Positions 54,575-64,000 of a stretch of DNA of 64,000 nt are shown piece by piece. Both the position numbers and the translations under genes were made by a program. Each line of letters opens with the position of its first letter. The stretch's first letter is position 1. The stretch covers positions 56,514,619 to 56,578,618 of the forward strand of contig CP154955.1 in NCBI GenBank assembly GCA_039621445.1, in the 5' to 3' direction. This DNA is from Euglena gracilis. Lineage: Eukaryota; Euglenida; Euglenophyceae; Euglenales. The notes under the pieces are model-generated. The model searched no databases and had not been told where the DNA came from. It worked only from the letters and a program-made list of their open reading frames with translations.

Positions 54575-55992
54575 TCCCGCAAGGTGTCCGGATCTCTCGC
54601 AAATTGCAATTGCTGAGACGGGTCCCACGTTCCAAAACCAGGGGGCTCTTCAAATGGGTGGAGAGCATGCAACCGAGCCATGACAGTAGGATCTGATGAG
54701 TCCTGTACTCCGTCAGAAGTGAGAACACGACATGCCTTGGAGATGGCGCCGTGCCCGACAAGAGTTTCGACCCGGTTGAGAAGGCGCTCCATGTGGACAC
54801 TTTCTTCATTTGAGGCTGCAAGACGAGTGCGAGCAGCTGGAGGAGGTAACTCCGGTAGTGCGGAATCTTCCCAACTTTCCTTCACGGGACGTTGGAGATA
54901 CAGACGGGCACGCTCTGCAACCTTCCGACCAACGTGAGCCCAATGGGTCTTACCCCCTCTTTTCAAGGGGCAGAGGACAGCCTTCGGGAAGGCCCACAGG
55001 GAGTGTAAGGTCAACCAACTTGGATTTGCATTGAAGTTCCGTAGCAATGTCAAAAAAGTGCAAGTGACTTGGACAACTGCTCCGCGAGGAATGTGCACCA
55101 AGGTGGGCCGTGAGTCCAAACCGATTTCTGCAAAAGAAGGCGACAAGGTTGCCCCGTCATCTGGGAACGTACCCGGGGGAACAGAGCAAGATACTCGGCG
55201 TTGCCTGCTGTCCTGTGAGTTGGGTAACATGGCCACGTCCCCTTGGGAGTGTGAAGCGGGCTGACCAGGGTTACTAGCACCGGCAACGACAGGAGAGATG
55301 GCACAGGATCGTTGGAGTGGTTGAGCGGTCGTCGTCGATGAAGAAGCAATAGTTGACTGAATGGGCAGGTGTGCTGGCGTTGGTGGTTGTGGTGAGGGTA
55401 AAGTCACAGGGTGGATGTTGTCCATCAAGGGGAGGAATGAAGCATTTTGGTGGTCCTGTAGCCATTGGCCACCAGCATCAAGGCTGGACACTCCGGAAGC
55501 AGTCGGCAGGGCGAGAGGGAGTTGGGGGAAAACCGGCAGCGCATTCATCGGAAACCAGGAGCCATGGGCTGGGCCAAGCTGAGAACATTGAGAGGCTGTT
55601 GACATTTCAACGTCGTCTTCAGGGCCTGGATTGGCTTCCACATCACCACAGGTCAGGGCTTCTTCTCCCCTCCCAGAAGAGGCGTGTTGCTTGATTTTTG
55701 CAGGCCCCTGTGTCATTGCAAATCGCTGGTGCAGACTGGTGTCAGTGGGGTTTCCAAAAAAGGAGGCAAGCATATTTTTTGGAGTGTTTGGCTGGTGGGT
55801 GGGTGGGTGGGTGGGTGCTGCAGTGCTGGGCTTGACAGGCGACATCAGAAAGTCTTGCAGGTGAGACGGGTGTGTGATGGGCCCTGAAGTTTGGAACATG
55901 AAAAATTTTCCCGCATTTTTTGGCAAACTGTTGTCAACAGATGAACGGAGTTTCCCTTCAGGACATAGGTTTTCACTGGCACTTTCAAACAA
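54209..55992 (-). pseudogene. LINE-2 polyprotein, N-terminal part
   Basis: Roughly 595 codons on the minus strand. The first ~115 residues are unremarkable, then LTCGDVEANPGPEDDVEM supplies a 2A motif. A long Ser/Pro/Thr-rich linker follows, then a conserved domain (FTLLR-type block, LWAFPKAVLCPLKRGGKTHW). The RT entry region follows: FPKDSAPGPSGLRPDHLR, SATLTPLRKA, DGTRPIAAGECLRRLVAKVL. No C2H2 finger as clear as that of LINE-1 was found. The initiator was not established; an open frame continues upstream in another register. The frame runs correctly into 52973 when the nested element is removed. Confidence 0.83.
55621..55644 (-). other. 2A ribosome-skipping motif of LINE-2
   Basis: Encodes DVEANPGP preceded by LTCG, a perfect match to the 2A consensus. 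It lies about 118 codons after the first methionine of the open frame. Confidence 0.82.
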
Positions 55993-56349
55993 AGCAAAAG
56001 AGAGTGCACAGAGAAGGAATGCAAACAGGTTCCAGTTGTCAGTGGGGGGCTTACAACAGATGTGTTGGTGCAGCCACTGGCCCCGAGTCTGGCAATGAAA
56101 ACCAAAACTGTGAAAAGATGTCTGATGCCCGGTGTGAGATGACAGGGGTAAGGATGGAGGACAATGTTTGAAAGCAATCTGGGGGGTTGGTTGGGGAAGA
56201 TGTCAGCACCAGAAGATTTCCCTGCATGCCAATGGAAAGGTTGATGATGGGTGACCTTTGGAGACCCAAAGAATGGTTGTATGCATGGTGGGCTTGCAGT
56301 GATTGGGCATGATAGAAGGGGTGGGTATGCAGTGATTGGGGGGCTGACC

Positions 56350-56515
56350 ATTGGGGGGGACCTTTGCAGGCCCAGTGGCTGGGGGGGCCTTTTCAGGCCC
56401 AGTCGCTGGGGGGGCCTTTTCAGGCCCAGTGGCTGGGGGGGCCTTTGCAGGCCCAGTGGCTGGGGGGGCCTTTTCAGGCCCAGAAAGGTTGGTGGGGGCC
56501 TTTTCAGGCCCAAAG
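56350..56515. repeat. 27-bp minisatellite
   Basis: Six units of CAGGCCCAGTGGCTGGGGGG-GCCTTTT, varying at GTGGC/GTCGC and TTGCAGG/TTTCAGG. The unit is a multiple of three, so frames stay open on both strands. Confidence 0.92.
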
Positions 56516-56622
56516 AAACCAGATGAGCCAGAAAGGCCACACCGGCCATAGACAGCATGATGAGCTCCTGCGGTAACACCAAAGGGCTGAAGCCCAAAAC
56601 TTGTAACTTGAATACCGCTGCC

Positions 56623-56730
56623 TGCACCAGCAGGACTTCTGCCTTCTTCCGCCTGCACCAGCAGGACTTCTTCCTTCTTCCGCCTGCACCAGCAGGACTT
56701 CTGCCTTCTTCCGCCTGCACCAGCAGGACT
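56623..56730. repeat. 30-bp minisatellite
   Basis: Four units of CCTGCACCAGCAGGACTTCT followed by (G/T)CCTTCTTCCG. CCTGC...GCAGG gives each unit a small stem. Confidence 0.9.
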
Positions 56731-56924
56731 TGTAAGTGACTTTCGTTGATGGTTGAATTACTGACTTGGATACTTAACCCCACCAGGGGCTTTCAATTGT
56801 CCGCCATGTATTATGCGAAAAAAAATAGACACCCAGAAAGTGTGGCTTGTAGAATAAGGAATGAAGAAAGTCGCTCGATTCGGTAATATTGAACTCATGC
56901 CACAGAATCTCTTGCTGCGTTGAA

Positions 56925-57560
56925 ATGGGAAACTCGCAGCGCAGAGAAGCAAGAAGATCTGGTGATAGTGGAAGGTTGGGTCATCGTAGAGATCGTGAGC
57001 GTGATCGAGCTGACAGGGGACGGGACGCAGAACGTCCAACTGGTGATGGTTCCCGACAAAGAAGTTCAACTCAGCCCACTCGCCATCAAAGGACCCCGCC
57101 CCCACGTCCAGCAGGCAACGGAACAAATAACGCTGTCAGACAACCGATTCCTCAATGGGTCACAGCCAACAACTACACACAGCCCGTGGCAGCTGAACTT
57201 CAAGAATCGAAGTCGATTAAAAACCATGCAAATTTGAACAAGCCTTCCCTTGCACTTGTCCCTGCACGAGATGGGCGATTTCGAATCAAATTCCGAGCTG
57301 ATTGCCGTGTTGAGACGGAAGTTTGCGTTTATTTGGCAACAAGGGAAACACCTAACCCAGACAATGCTGGCGTTAGGTTTGAGCCACAACATCAACGCTT
57401 CGCCAATGCTGTTCTGCCTACACAAAAACTTCCAGCAGAAACAGATTGCACCTACACGTCGCCTTCAATCAATGTTCGTAATTACTGGAAATATTTGAGG
57501 TATCGACCACATCAACCTCACGATTACCCAATTGTGATTGCCGTCCAGGGCTTTGTTTCC
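56925..57560 (+). CDS. MGRN1/LOG2-like E3 ligase, 5' exon only
   Basis: Starts MGNSQRRE, an N-myristoylation signal as in the MGRN1/RNF157 and plant LOG2 ubiquitin ligases. An Arg/Asp-rich then Pro-rich linker follows (residues about 5-80). The conserved domain upstream of the RING comes next: NLNKPSLALVPARDGRFRIK (family pattern N-x-K-x-S-L-x-L), CVYLATRE, and YPIVIAV near residue 205. Family members have a RING finger about 80-100 residues later; none is found before 64000. The frame stays open to 57674, but similarity stops near 57545, where a GTCCAG or GTTTCC could be a donor. It is either the first exon of a gene with a very long intron or a truncated gene. The upstream neighbour is the 5' side of LINE-2 on the opposite strand. 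Confidence 0.6.
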
Positions 57561-57699
57561 TTTCTTGGGTACAATTTTATTTTCTCAAATCAGGAATATG
57601 TTTCAGGAATATTTTGCAAAAACACTTCGAAAATTGAAAGATATTTCCCTGCATTCTTGCACATAACGTTTTAAAGGAATTTTGAATGATTTCTGCATG

Positions 57700-58290
57700 C
57701 TCCCCCAGGGGGGGGGCATGCGAGGGTGCCTTGCTCATCTTCAAAAAATCTCTCCCCGTTTTGAACAGAGCCTTTATTGGGCGCATTTGGAAAAAGTGAG
57801 CACCGGGAATGGGTTGGGGAATTTTTTTGAACCCCCCCCAATCATTATTAAATTAATGGCCGGCTGCCAGGAGAGGAGAATTTGGGACAGTCCAAAAATG
57901 GTTTAAAAACGGCCAAAATGGGCCATTTTTTGGAGAATTTCAGCCACCCGACTGCGTGAATTGAACTGAACTGAACTGATTTTTTTCTAAGTCGAAAATT
58001 AACCCCAACCCTGACCCTAACCCTGCCCTACCCTGACCCTGTTCCTTCAGGAACCAAAATTGTCGACTCCACCGTTTGGGGGGTGGCGGTCGGATAGCGA
58101 AACAGAACCCCAATTTTCTTCTTTCGCATTTGTATGGTTGACCAACCTAAGTGGAAGTGGGGGTTCAGCGGGGAGTTGCCACCGTCAATTATGGGGGGGG
58201 GTGCAAGTGAATCCATGGAAAGGTCCCCACCTCTCAGGAGGTCATGAACTGGGTGGGGAATGGATTTCATAACTGTTTCCACGGACGTGC

Positions 58291-58337
<47 letters not shown>

Positions 58338-58680
58338 ATTTCAGCTTTTCTCCTCTTGTTTCCACATAAGAACTGTTCAAAAAATTCGAAAAAAATGAGC
58401 ATTCTTTTTTTATGTTCAAAGAAAAATGTTTTGACCAATCCTGGTATCTAGGCCTTTGCCGGTCCACAAAACCGATAGTTTTCCCGGCTTTGAGGTGGAG
58501 GGGGTGGTCCGACCCTCCCCCCCCCCACAAGGCTTCCCATCAATCCCAGCCCCCCTCTCAGAGGTTTGGGGGGTGGGTAGAAGGTTGATGGCATTTGGTG
58601 GGAAGGTTGATGGGATTCGGTGTAAGTTTGATGGAACTTTGGCGCCCGCCTTTTTTTTGGGAAATTTTAGCCTGTAAATG
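57700..58680. other. No supported gene; telomere-like scrap and (GT)n
   Basis: 58001-58045 reads AACCCCAACCCTGACCCTAA then CCCTGCCCTACCC, a degenerate CCCTAA-type stretch. 58286-58334 is a (GT)n microsatellite. The remainder shows nothing recognisable. Confidence 0.5.
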
Positions 58681-58690
58681 TAGTTTTGAA

Positions 58691-59142
58691 GGTACTTGTC
58701 TGTTATCGCACGACGCACCCCCCCCCCTTTTGGTTATCGCACGACGCCCTTGGAACGGCCAGAATGCTTTCCCTTGGGGTCTCTTTCAACCGTTTTGGGT
58801 GGTTTTTGTGGTTATTTTGAAGGGAGAGGCCCTGCCGTACCCCTTGGCACACACAACGGGGAAACCCAAAGGCGGCAGACCAGCAGGGAAAAAGAAAGAT
58901 AAAGGCCGCCGACCGTTTGGCCCGGAAGGGGGATTTGCCATCCCTGAAAGAACATGGAGAAACAAGGACATTTGCCTAAATTTGGCCGAACTCGAAATGG
59001 GGCGGAAAGTTCACAACGACAGGTCCCAACCCTAACCCCATTCCTCCCAATAACCCAATACAGTCACCGGAAGAGGAAAGGAAGGCGTCGTGCGATAACC
59101 AAAAGGGGGGGGGGGTGCGTCGTGCGATAACAGACAAGTACC
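58691..59142. mobile_element. 452-bp element with 60-bp inverted repeats
   Basis: The termini GGTACTTGTCTGTTATCGCA (58691-58750 and inverted 59083-59142) match over about 60 bp, including a second TTATCGCACGACGCC box. The flanks are a perfect 8-bp duplication GTTTTGAA (58683-58690, 59143-59150). GG termini with 8-9-bp duplications occur in Merlin-type elements; hAT is the alternative. The interior has one plus-strand frame with an AT-hook-like KGGRPAGKKK (see finding). Confidence 0.83.
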
Positions 59143-59174
59143 GTTTTGAAGGGTGTGTTTATGCAATTTTCAAT

Positions 59175-59312
59175 GAATCCCTTGTGTTTCCAAGTCATTT
59201 TGGGGTCAAATCCCTTGTGGCTGAACTGTTGGAGGGCCCCAAAATAATAAAATCCTTTCTGCAAGTTGTTTTGGGGGCAAATCCCTTTTGTTGCTCAATT
59301 GTTTGAGGGCCC
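59175..59312 (+). repeat. Relic of the AAATCCCTTGTG satellite
   Basis: Two and a half diverged modules (TGAATCCCTTGTGTTTCCAA, GAGGGCCCCAAAATAATAAA, CAAATCCCTTTTGTTGCTCA). They carry features of both array 1 and array 2 and stop abruptly at GAGGGCCC/GTATCTCC. Confidence 0.85.
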
Positions 59313-59460
59313 GTATCTCCAGCTTGGCGGGGAGTTGCGGGGAAATCAAAATACCGTTAGACAGGGCGTCGTAAGGGCTTCAATTTAGGTCTCCAGACAT
59401 TTCAAATTTTGCTTCATTTTATTTTGGAAACATCGATTTTTTTTTTGACCCCGAAAACAG
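59313..59460 (-). repeat. Relic of the 2.2-kb megasatellite, inverted
   Basis: GTATCTCC...GGGGAGTTGCGGGGAAATC, then AAATACCGTTAG and GGTCTCCAGACATTTCAAAT, is the reverse complement of the region near 21400-21490 in megasatellite unit 1. It directly abuts the AAATCCCTTGTG relic. Confidence 0.82.
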
Positions 59461-60360
59461 CCGAAATGGCGGGCAAATCGCTTTTGTTTTTCAAGCTTCT
59501 CGAACCGACCCTCAATGGCACCCCCCCATATGCACGTTAAACTGTTGAGTTGATCGACTAGTTGGTCAACTCAACAATCTAATGTACTTATGGCGGGTGT
59601 CATTAAGGGTCGATCGACTACCATGCCTCCCCCCCCCCCCGGGACACGGGAATAGCTCACTGTCATAGCACTTTTTAAAAAAGAACTTCCCCAAAAAGTG
59701 CTGAAAAATCGACGTTTTTGGGACGTTTTCAAAAATTGACTTTTGGCAAATGCATTTTATGCGAACATGCAAAAAAAAGTTGCCAAAAATGACCCCTTTT
59801 GGACTGGCCGAGGGTCGGGTATGGGAACAGCTCGGGGGGGGGGGGCAAGATCCCCCCTCCCGAGCTGTTCCCCCTCGGGACCCGGGCAGAAAATTGGCCA
59901 TGGTGCTTCTGGTGATCGGGCCGGCCTAGATCAACCCGACCGTGCTGTTATCGACCTCTGGTGGTTGACAGAAATGGCCACTGTACCACAATGCCCCCCC
60001 CCCCCTTTTCAAAGGACTTTTGACTATGGGTCGGGCCGACCTGGTCGGCCCGAACTGTTGTTCCTGCCGGCCATATGGTCGGCCCGACCAATGTGGTCGG
60101 TAGAAATGACCTCCGTGGTTTTCCATTTCAGAACCATCCAAACCCTTGCCAAACCCTGTGGAACATTATTTTAGCACATACCTATAAGCTGGGGTGACCT
60201 GCCGTCCTTGCCTTGCTCACGGGGATTTTTTATTGGGGGTGGCGGGAGGTTGGGTGGCCCAGGGCACCGAAGGCGCCCTGCAAAAGAATTTGATGATGGC
60301 GTTTTCCTGTGGCCAAAAAGAACATATGGGGTTATTTGAAGGAGTAGGGTTAGGGTCCCC
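59461..60360. other. No supported gene; several inverted repeats
   Basis: GTTGAGTTGA/TCAACTCAAC form a hairpin at about 59544-59575. GGTCGGGCCGACCTGGTCGG-type palindromes lie at 60030-60100. GAACAGCTCGGGGG faces CCCCTCCCGAGCTGTTC near 59826-59870. TGTCATAGCACTTTTT (59660s) recurs inside the TTAA element near 34800. Confidence 0.5.
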
Positions 60361-60361
60361 G

Positions 60362-63300
60362 TGGGCTCCCGGATCTGGCCTGGGGGGGGGGGTTGTGGGC
60401 CGACCCTAGGGTCGGCCATCTGGCCTGGGGGGGGGGGTTGTTGGCCGACCCCTAGGGTCGGCCCACGGTCGCCAAAGGTCGCCAAAGTCGCGGATATGGT
60501 CGGACCCCCCCGAGGCTGCTTGTGGAGTGGGTGGCGACCCTAGAAACCCTTTTGTGGGCCGACCCTAGGGTCGACTTATGGTCGGCCCACGCTCCCACGA
60601 CCTCCCCCCCCCCGCCTATCAACCCTAGGGTCGACTTAGGGTCAGCCCACCCCACGCCCGCCCCCCCCCTGCCACCTCAGGGTCGACTTAGGGTTGGCCC
60701 ACCCCACGACCCCCCCCCCCTCCAAAGAAAAAAAATGAACTTTTCGGACCGTTTTTAGGGGACAAATCCTTTCTGTAACCCAGCTGATTTGGGGGGCAAA
60801 TCCCTGTTGTTGCCCAACTGTTGGAGGGCCCCAAAATAACAAAATTCCTTGTGTTGCCCACCCGTTTTGGGGGCCAAAATCCCTTTGTTTCCCACAACTG
60901 GCCCCTTTTGTTGCCCAACTGTTCGAGGGCCCCAGAATAACAAAAATCCCTTGTGTTACCACCCGTTTTGGGGAGGCAAATCCCTTGTGTACCCACCCGT
61001 TTTGGGGGGCAAATCCCTTTTGTTGCCCAACTGTTCGAGGGCCCCCAAATAACAAAATCCCTTGTGTTACCCACCCGTTTTGGGGGGCAAATCCCTTTTG
61101 TTTCCCAACTGATCTGGGGGGCAAATCCCTTTTGTTGCCCAACTGTTCGAGGGCCCCAAAATAAAAAAATCCCTTGTGTTACCCAGCCGTTTTGGGGAGG
61201 CAAATCCCTTTTGTTGCCCAACTGTTCGAGGGCCCCAAAATAACAAAATCCCTTGTGTTGCCCACCCGCTTTGGGGCGCAAATACCTTCTTGCTACCCAA
61301 CTTTTCGAGGGCCCCCCAATAACCAAATCCCTTGTGTTACCCACCCGTTTTGGGGGGCAAATCCCTTTTGTTTCCCAACTGATCTGGGGGGCAAATCCCT
61401 TTTGTTGCCCAACTGTTCGAGGGCCCCAAAATAAAAAAAATCCCTTGTGTTACCCAGCCGTTTTGGGGAGGCAAATCCCTTTTGTTGCCCAACTGTTCGA
61501 GGGCCCCAAAATAACAAAATCCCTTGTGTTGCCCACCCGTTTTGGGGGGCAAATTCCTTTTTTGGCCCAAATGTTCGAGGGCCCCAAATAACAAAATCCC
61601 TTGTGTTACCCACCCGTTTTGGGGGCAAATCCCTTTTGTTTCCCAACTGATCTGGGGGGCAAATCCCTTTTGTTGCCCAACTGTTCGAGGGCCCCAAAAT
61701 AAAAAAAATCCCTTGTGTTACCCAGCCGTTTTGGGGAGGCAAATCCCTTTTGTTGCCCAACTGTTCGAGGGCCCCAAAATAACAAAATCCCTTGTGTTGC
61801 CCACCCGTTTTGGGGGGCAAATCCCTTTTCTGGCCCAACTGTTCGAGGGCCCCAAAATAAAAAAAATTCCTTGTGTAACCCAGCCGTTTTGGGGGGCAAA
61901 TCCCTTTTGTTGCCCAACTGTCCCAGGGCCCCAAAATAAAAAAAATCCCTTGTGTTACCCAGCCGTTTTGGGGGGCAAATCCCTTTTGTTGCCCAACTGT
62001 TCGAGGGCCCCAAAATAACAAAATCCCTTGTGTTACCCACCCGTTTTGGGGGGCAAATCCCTTTTGTTTCCCAACTGATCTGGGGGGCAAATCCCTTTTG
62101 TTGCCCAACTGTTCGAGGGCCCCAAAATAACAAAATCCCTTGTGTTACCCACCCGTTTTGGGAGGCAAATCCCTTGTGTAACCCAGCCGTTTTGGGGGGC
62201 AAATCCCTTTTGTTGCCCAACTGTTCGAGGGCCCCAAAATAAAAAAATCCCTTGTGTTACCCACCCGTTTTGGGGGGCAAATCCCTTTTGTTTCCCAACT
62301 GATCTGGGGGGCAAATCCCTTTTGTTGCCCAACTGTTCGAGGGCCCCAAAATAACAAAATCCCTTGCGTTGCCCACCCGTTTTGGGGGGCAAATCCCTTT
62401 TGTTTCCCAACTGATCTGGGGGGCAAATCCCTTTTGTTGCCCAACTGTTCGAGGGCCCCAAAATAACAAAATCCCTTGTGTTACCCACCCGTTTTGGGAG
62501 GCAAATCCCTTTTGTTTCCCAACTGATCTGGGGGGCAAATCCCTTTTGTTGCCCAACTGTTCGAGGGCCCCAAAATAACAAAATCCCTTGTGTTACCCAC
62601 CCGTTTTGGGAGGCAAATCCCTTGTGTAACCCAGCCGTTTTGGGGGGCAAATCCCTTTTGTTGCCCAACTGTTCGAGGGCCCCAAAATAACAAAATCCCT
62701 TGTGTTACCCACCCGTTTTGGGGGGCAAATCCCTTGTGTAACCCAGCCGTTTTGGGGGGCAAATCCCTTTTGTTGCCCAACTGTTCGAGGGCCCCAAAAT
62801 AACAAAATCCCTTGTGTTACCCACCCGTTTTGGGGGGCAAATCCCTTTTGTTTCCCAACTGTTCGAGGGCCCCAGAATAACAAAAATCCCTTGTGTTACC
62901 CACCCGTTTTGGGAGGCAAATCCCTTGTGTTACCCAACCGTTTTGGGGGGCAAATCCCTTTTGTTGCCCAACTGTTCGAGGGCCCCAAAATAACAAAATC
63001 CCTTGTGTTACCCACCCGTTTTGGGAGGCAAATCCCTTTTGTTTCCCAACTGATCTGGGGGGCAAATCCCTTTTGTTGCCCAACTGTTCGAGGGCCCCAA
63101 AATAAAAAAAATCCCTTGTGTTACCCAGCCGTTTTGGGGGGCAAATCCCTTTTGTTGCCCAACTGTTCGAGGGCCCCAAAATAACAAAATCCCTTGTGTT
63201 GCCCACCCGTTTTGGGGGGCAAATCCCTTTTGTTGCCCAACTGTTCGAGGGCCCCAAAATAAAAAAAATCCCTTGTGTTACCCAGCCGTTTTGGGGAGGC

Positions 63301-64000
63301 AAATCCCTTGTGTAACCCAACCGTTTTGGGGGGCAAATCCCTTTTGTTGCCCAACTGTTCGAGGGCCCCAAAATAACAAAATCCCTTGTGTTGCCCACCC
63401 CTTTTGGGGGGGGCAAATCCCTTTTGTTGCCCAACTGTTCGAGGGCCCCAAAATAAAAAAAATCCCTTGTGTTACCCACCCGTTTTGGGAGGCAAATCCT
63501 TTTTGTAACCAGACGGTTTTGGTGGGCAAAGCCCTTTTGTTGCCCAACTGTTCGAGGGCCCCAAAATAACAAAAATCCCTTGTGTTACCCACCCGTTTTG
63601 GGGGGCAAATCCCTTTTGTTTCCCAACTGATCTGGGGGGCAAATCCCTTTTGTTGCCCAACTGTTCGAGGGCCCCAAAATAACAAAATCCCTTGCGTTGC
63701 CCACCCGTTTTGGGAGGCAAATCCCTTTTGTTTCCCAACTGATCTGGGGGGCAAATCCCTTTTGTTGCCCAACTGTTCGAGGGCCCCAAAATAACAAAAT
63801 CCCTTGTGTTACCCACCCGTTTTGGGAGGCAAATCTCTTTTGTTTCCCAACTGATCTGGGGGGCAAATCCCTTTTGTTGCCCAACTGTTCGAGGGCCCCA
63901 AAATAACAAAATCCCTTGTGTTACCCACCCGTTTTGGGAGGCAAATCCCTTGTGTAACCCAGCCGTTTTGGGGGGCAAATCCCTTTTGTTGCCCAACTGT
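60362..64000. mobile_element. Satellite-filled element 2, left end and array (runs off the window)
   Basis: Starts GGGCTCCCGGATCTGGCCTG, as in element 1. It is followed by GGCCGACCCTAGGGTCGGCC boxes (partly duplicated), CACCCCACGACCCCCCCCCC and an A-run at about 60725-60735. The tandem array then begins. The right inverted repeat lies beyond 64000. The array unit is a different variant from element 1. Confidence 0.8.
60766..64000 (+). repeat. 112-bp satellite array in element 2
   Basis: About 28 units of CCCAACTGTTCGAGGGCCCC, AAAATAACAAAATCCCTTGT, GTTACCCACCCGTTTTGGGG, GCAAATCCCTTTTGTTTCCC and AACTGATCTGGGGGGCAAAT. TCGAGGG boxes from 62001 to 62449 fall exactly 112 bp apart. 112 is not a multiple of three, so short frames restart in each unit; they are not genes. 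Confidence 0.95.

Larger units (their letters stand above)
46830..55992 (-). mobile_element. LINE-2: RLE-type non-LTR retrotransposon with nested insertions
   Basis: A minus-strand polyprotein LINE of about 3.8 kb of coding sequence, plus a 3' UTR ending near 46830. It is interrupted by a 3.19-kb satellite-filled element with a 563-bp flanking duplication; the right copy of that duplication holds a 1,226-bp insertion. The reading frame is unbroken from 55992 to about 48505 when insertions and duplicates are removed. Two frameshifts follow, near 48505 and 47990, before the stop at 47222. The 3' UTR runs into the 5' end of LINE-1. Confidence 0.87.

Noticed and set aside
47222-55992. LINE-2 as two separate copies joined by recombination.
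   Set aside because: The two overlapping segments are both exactly 563 bp and the frame continues across them, which fits one element with a long duplication better.
1-64000. tRNA, rRNA or other structured RNA genes.
   Set aside because: No T-loop/acceptor pattern or conserved rRNA segment was recognised by eye; a tRNAscan-SE or Rfam run would be decisive.

Overview
Nuclear DNA of a repeat-rich eukaryote, probably a protist or alga; I cannot name it. The evidence is spliceosomal introns, a PHD-finger gene, the N-terminal half of an MGRN1/LOG2-type E3 ligase gene, two families of LINE retrotransposon with a C-terminal restriction-like endonuclease (RLE), and many satellites. There is no operon-like layout and I found no tRNA, rRNA or CRISPR array. 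Homopolymer runs of G/C and A/T occur throughout.

Layout. 1-16 kb: mostly non-coding, with microsatellites, C-run/G-run palindromes, small inverted-repeat elements, and a few short minus-strand islands that read like 45-145 nt exons (one a zinc ribbon, one a membrane segment). 16.8-32 kb: a satellite domain with telomere-like TAGGGGGG arrays, a 71-bp minisatellite, four head-to-tail units of a 2.2-2.6 kb megasatellite, and GCCGG-rich arrays. 33.7-35.4 kb: a TTAA-flanked inverted-repeat element followed by an 84-bp perfect palindrome. 36.3-41 kb: broken LINE copies.

41-56 kb is the most informative part. Two minus-strand LINEs lie head to tail. LINE-1 (46.8 to 41.07 kb) is interrupted by a 2,128-bp hAT-like element (8-bp target duplication) that carries a three-exon PHD gene, apparently intact. 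LINE-2 (about 56.0 to 46.8 kb) is interrupted by a 3.19-kb element whose inverted repeats enclose a satellite array and whose flanks are a 563-bp direct duplication. The right copy of that duplication was later hit by a 1,226-bp element with a 9-bp target duplication. Removing each insertion restores the LINE reading frame exactly. Both LINE polyproteins carry a 2A-type ribosome-skipping motif near the N-terminus.

56.9-57.6 kb holds the MGRN1/LOG2-like 5' exon on the plus strand. 58.7-59.1 kb is a 452-bp element with an 8-bp target duplication. From 60.36 kb to the window end lies a second satellite-filled element with the same inverted-repeat family and a 112-bp unit. The window therefore records nested transposition in which elements carry either host-gene cargo or satellite arrays.
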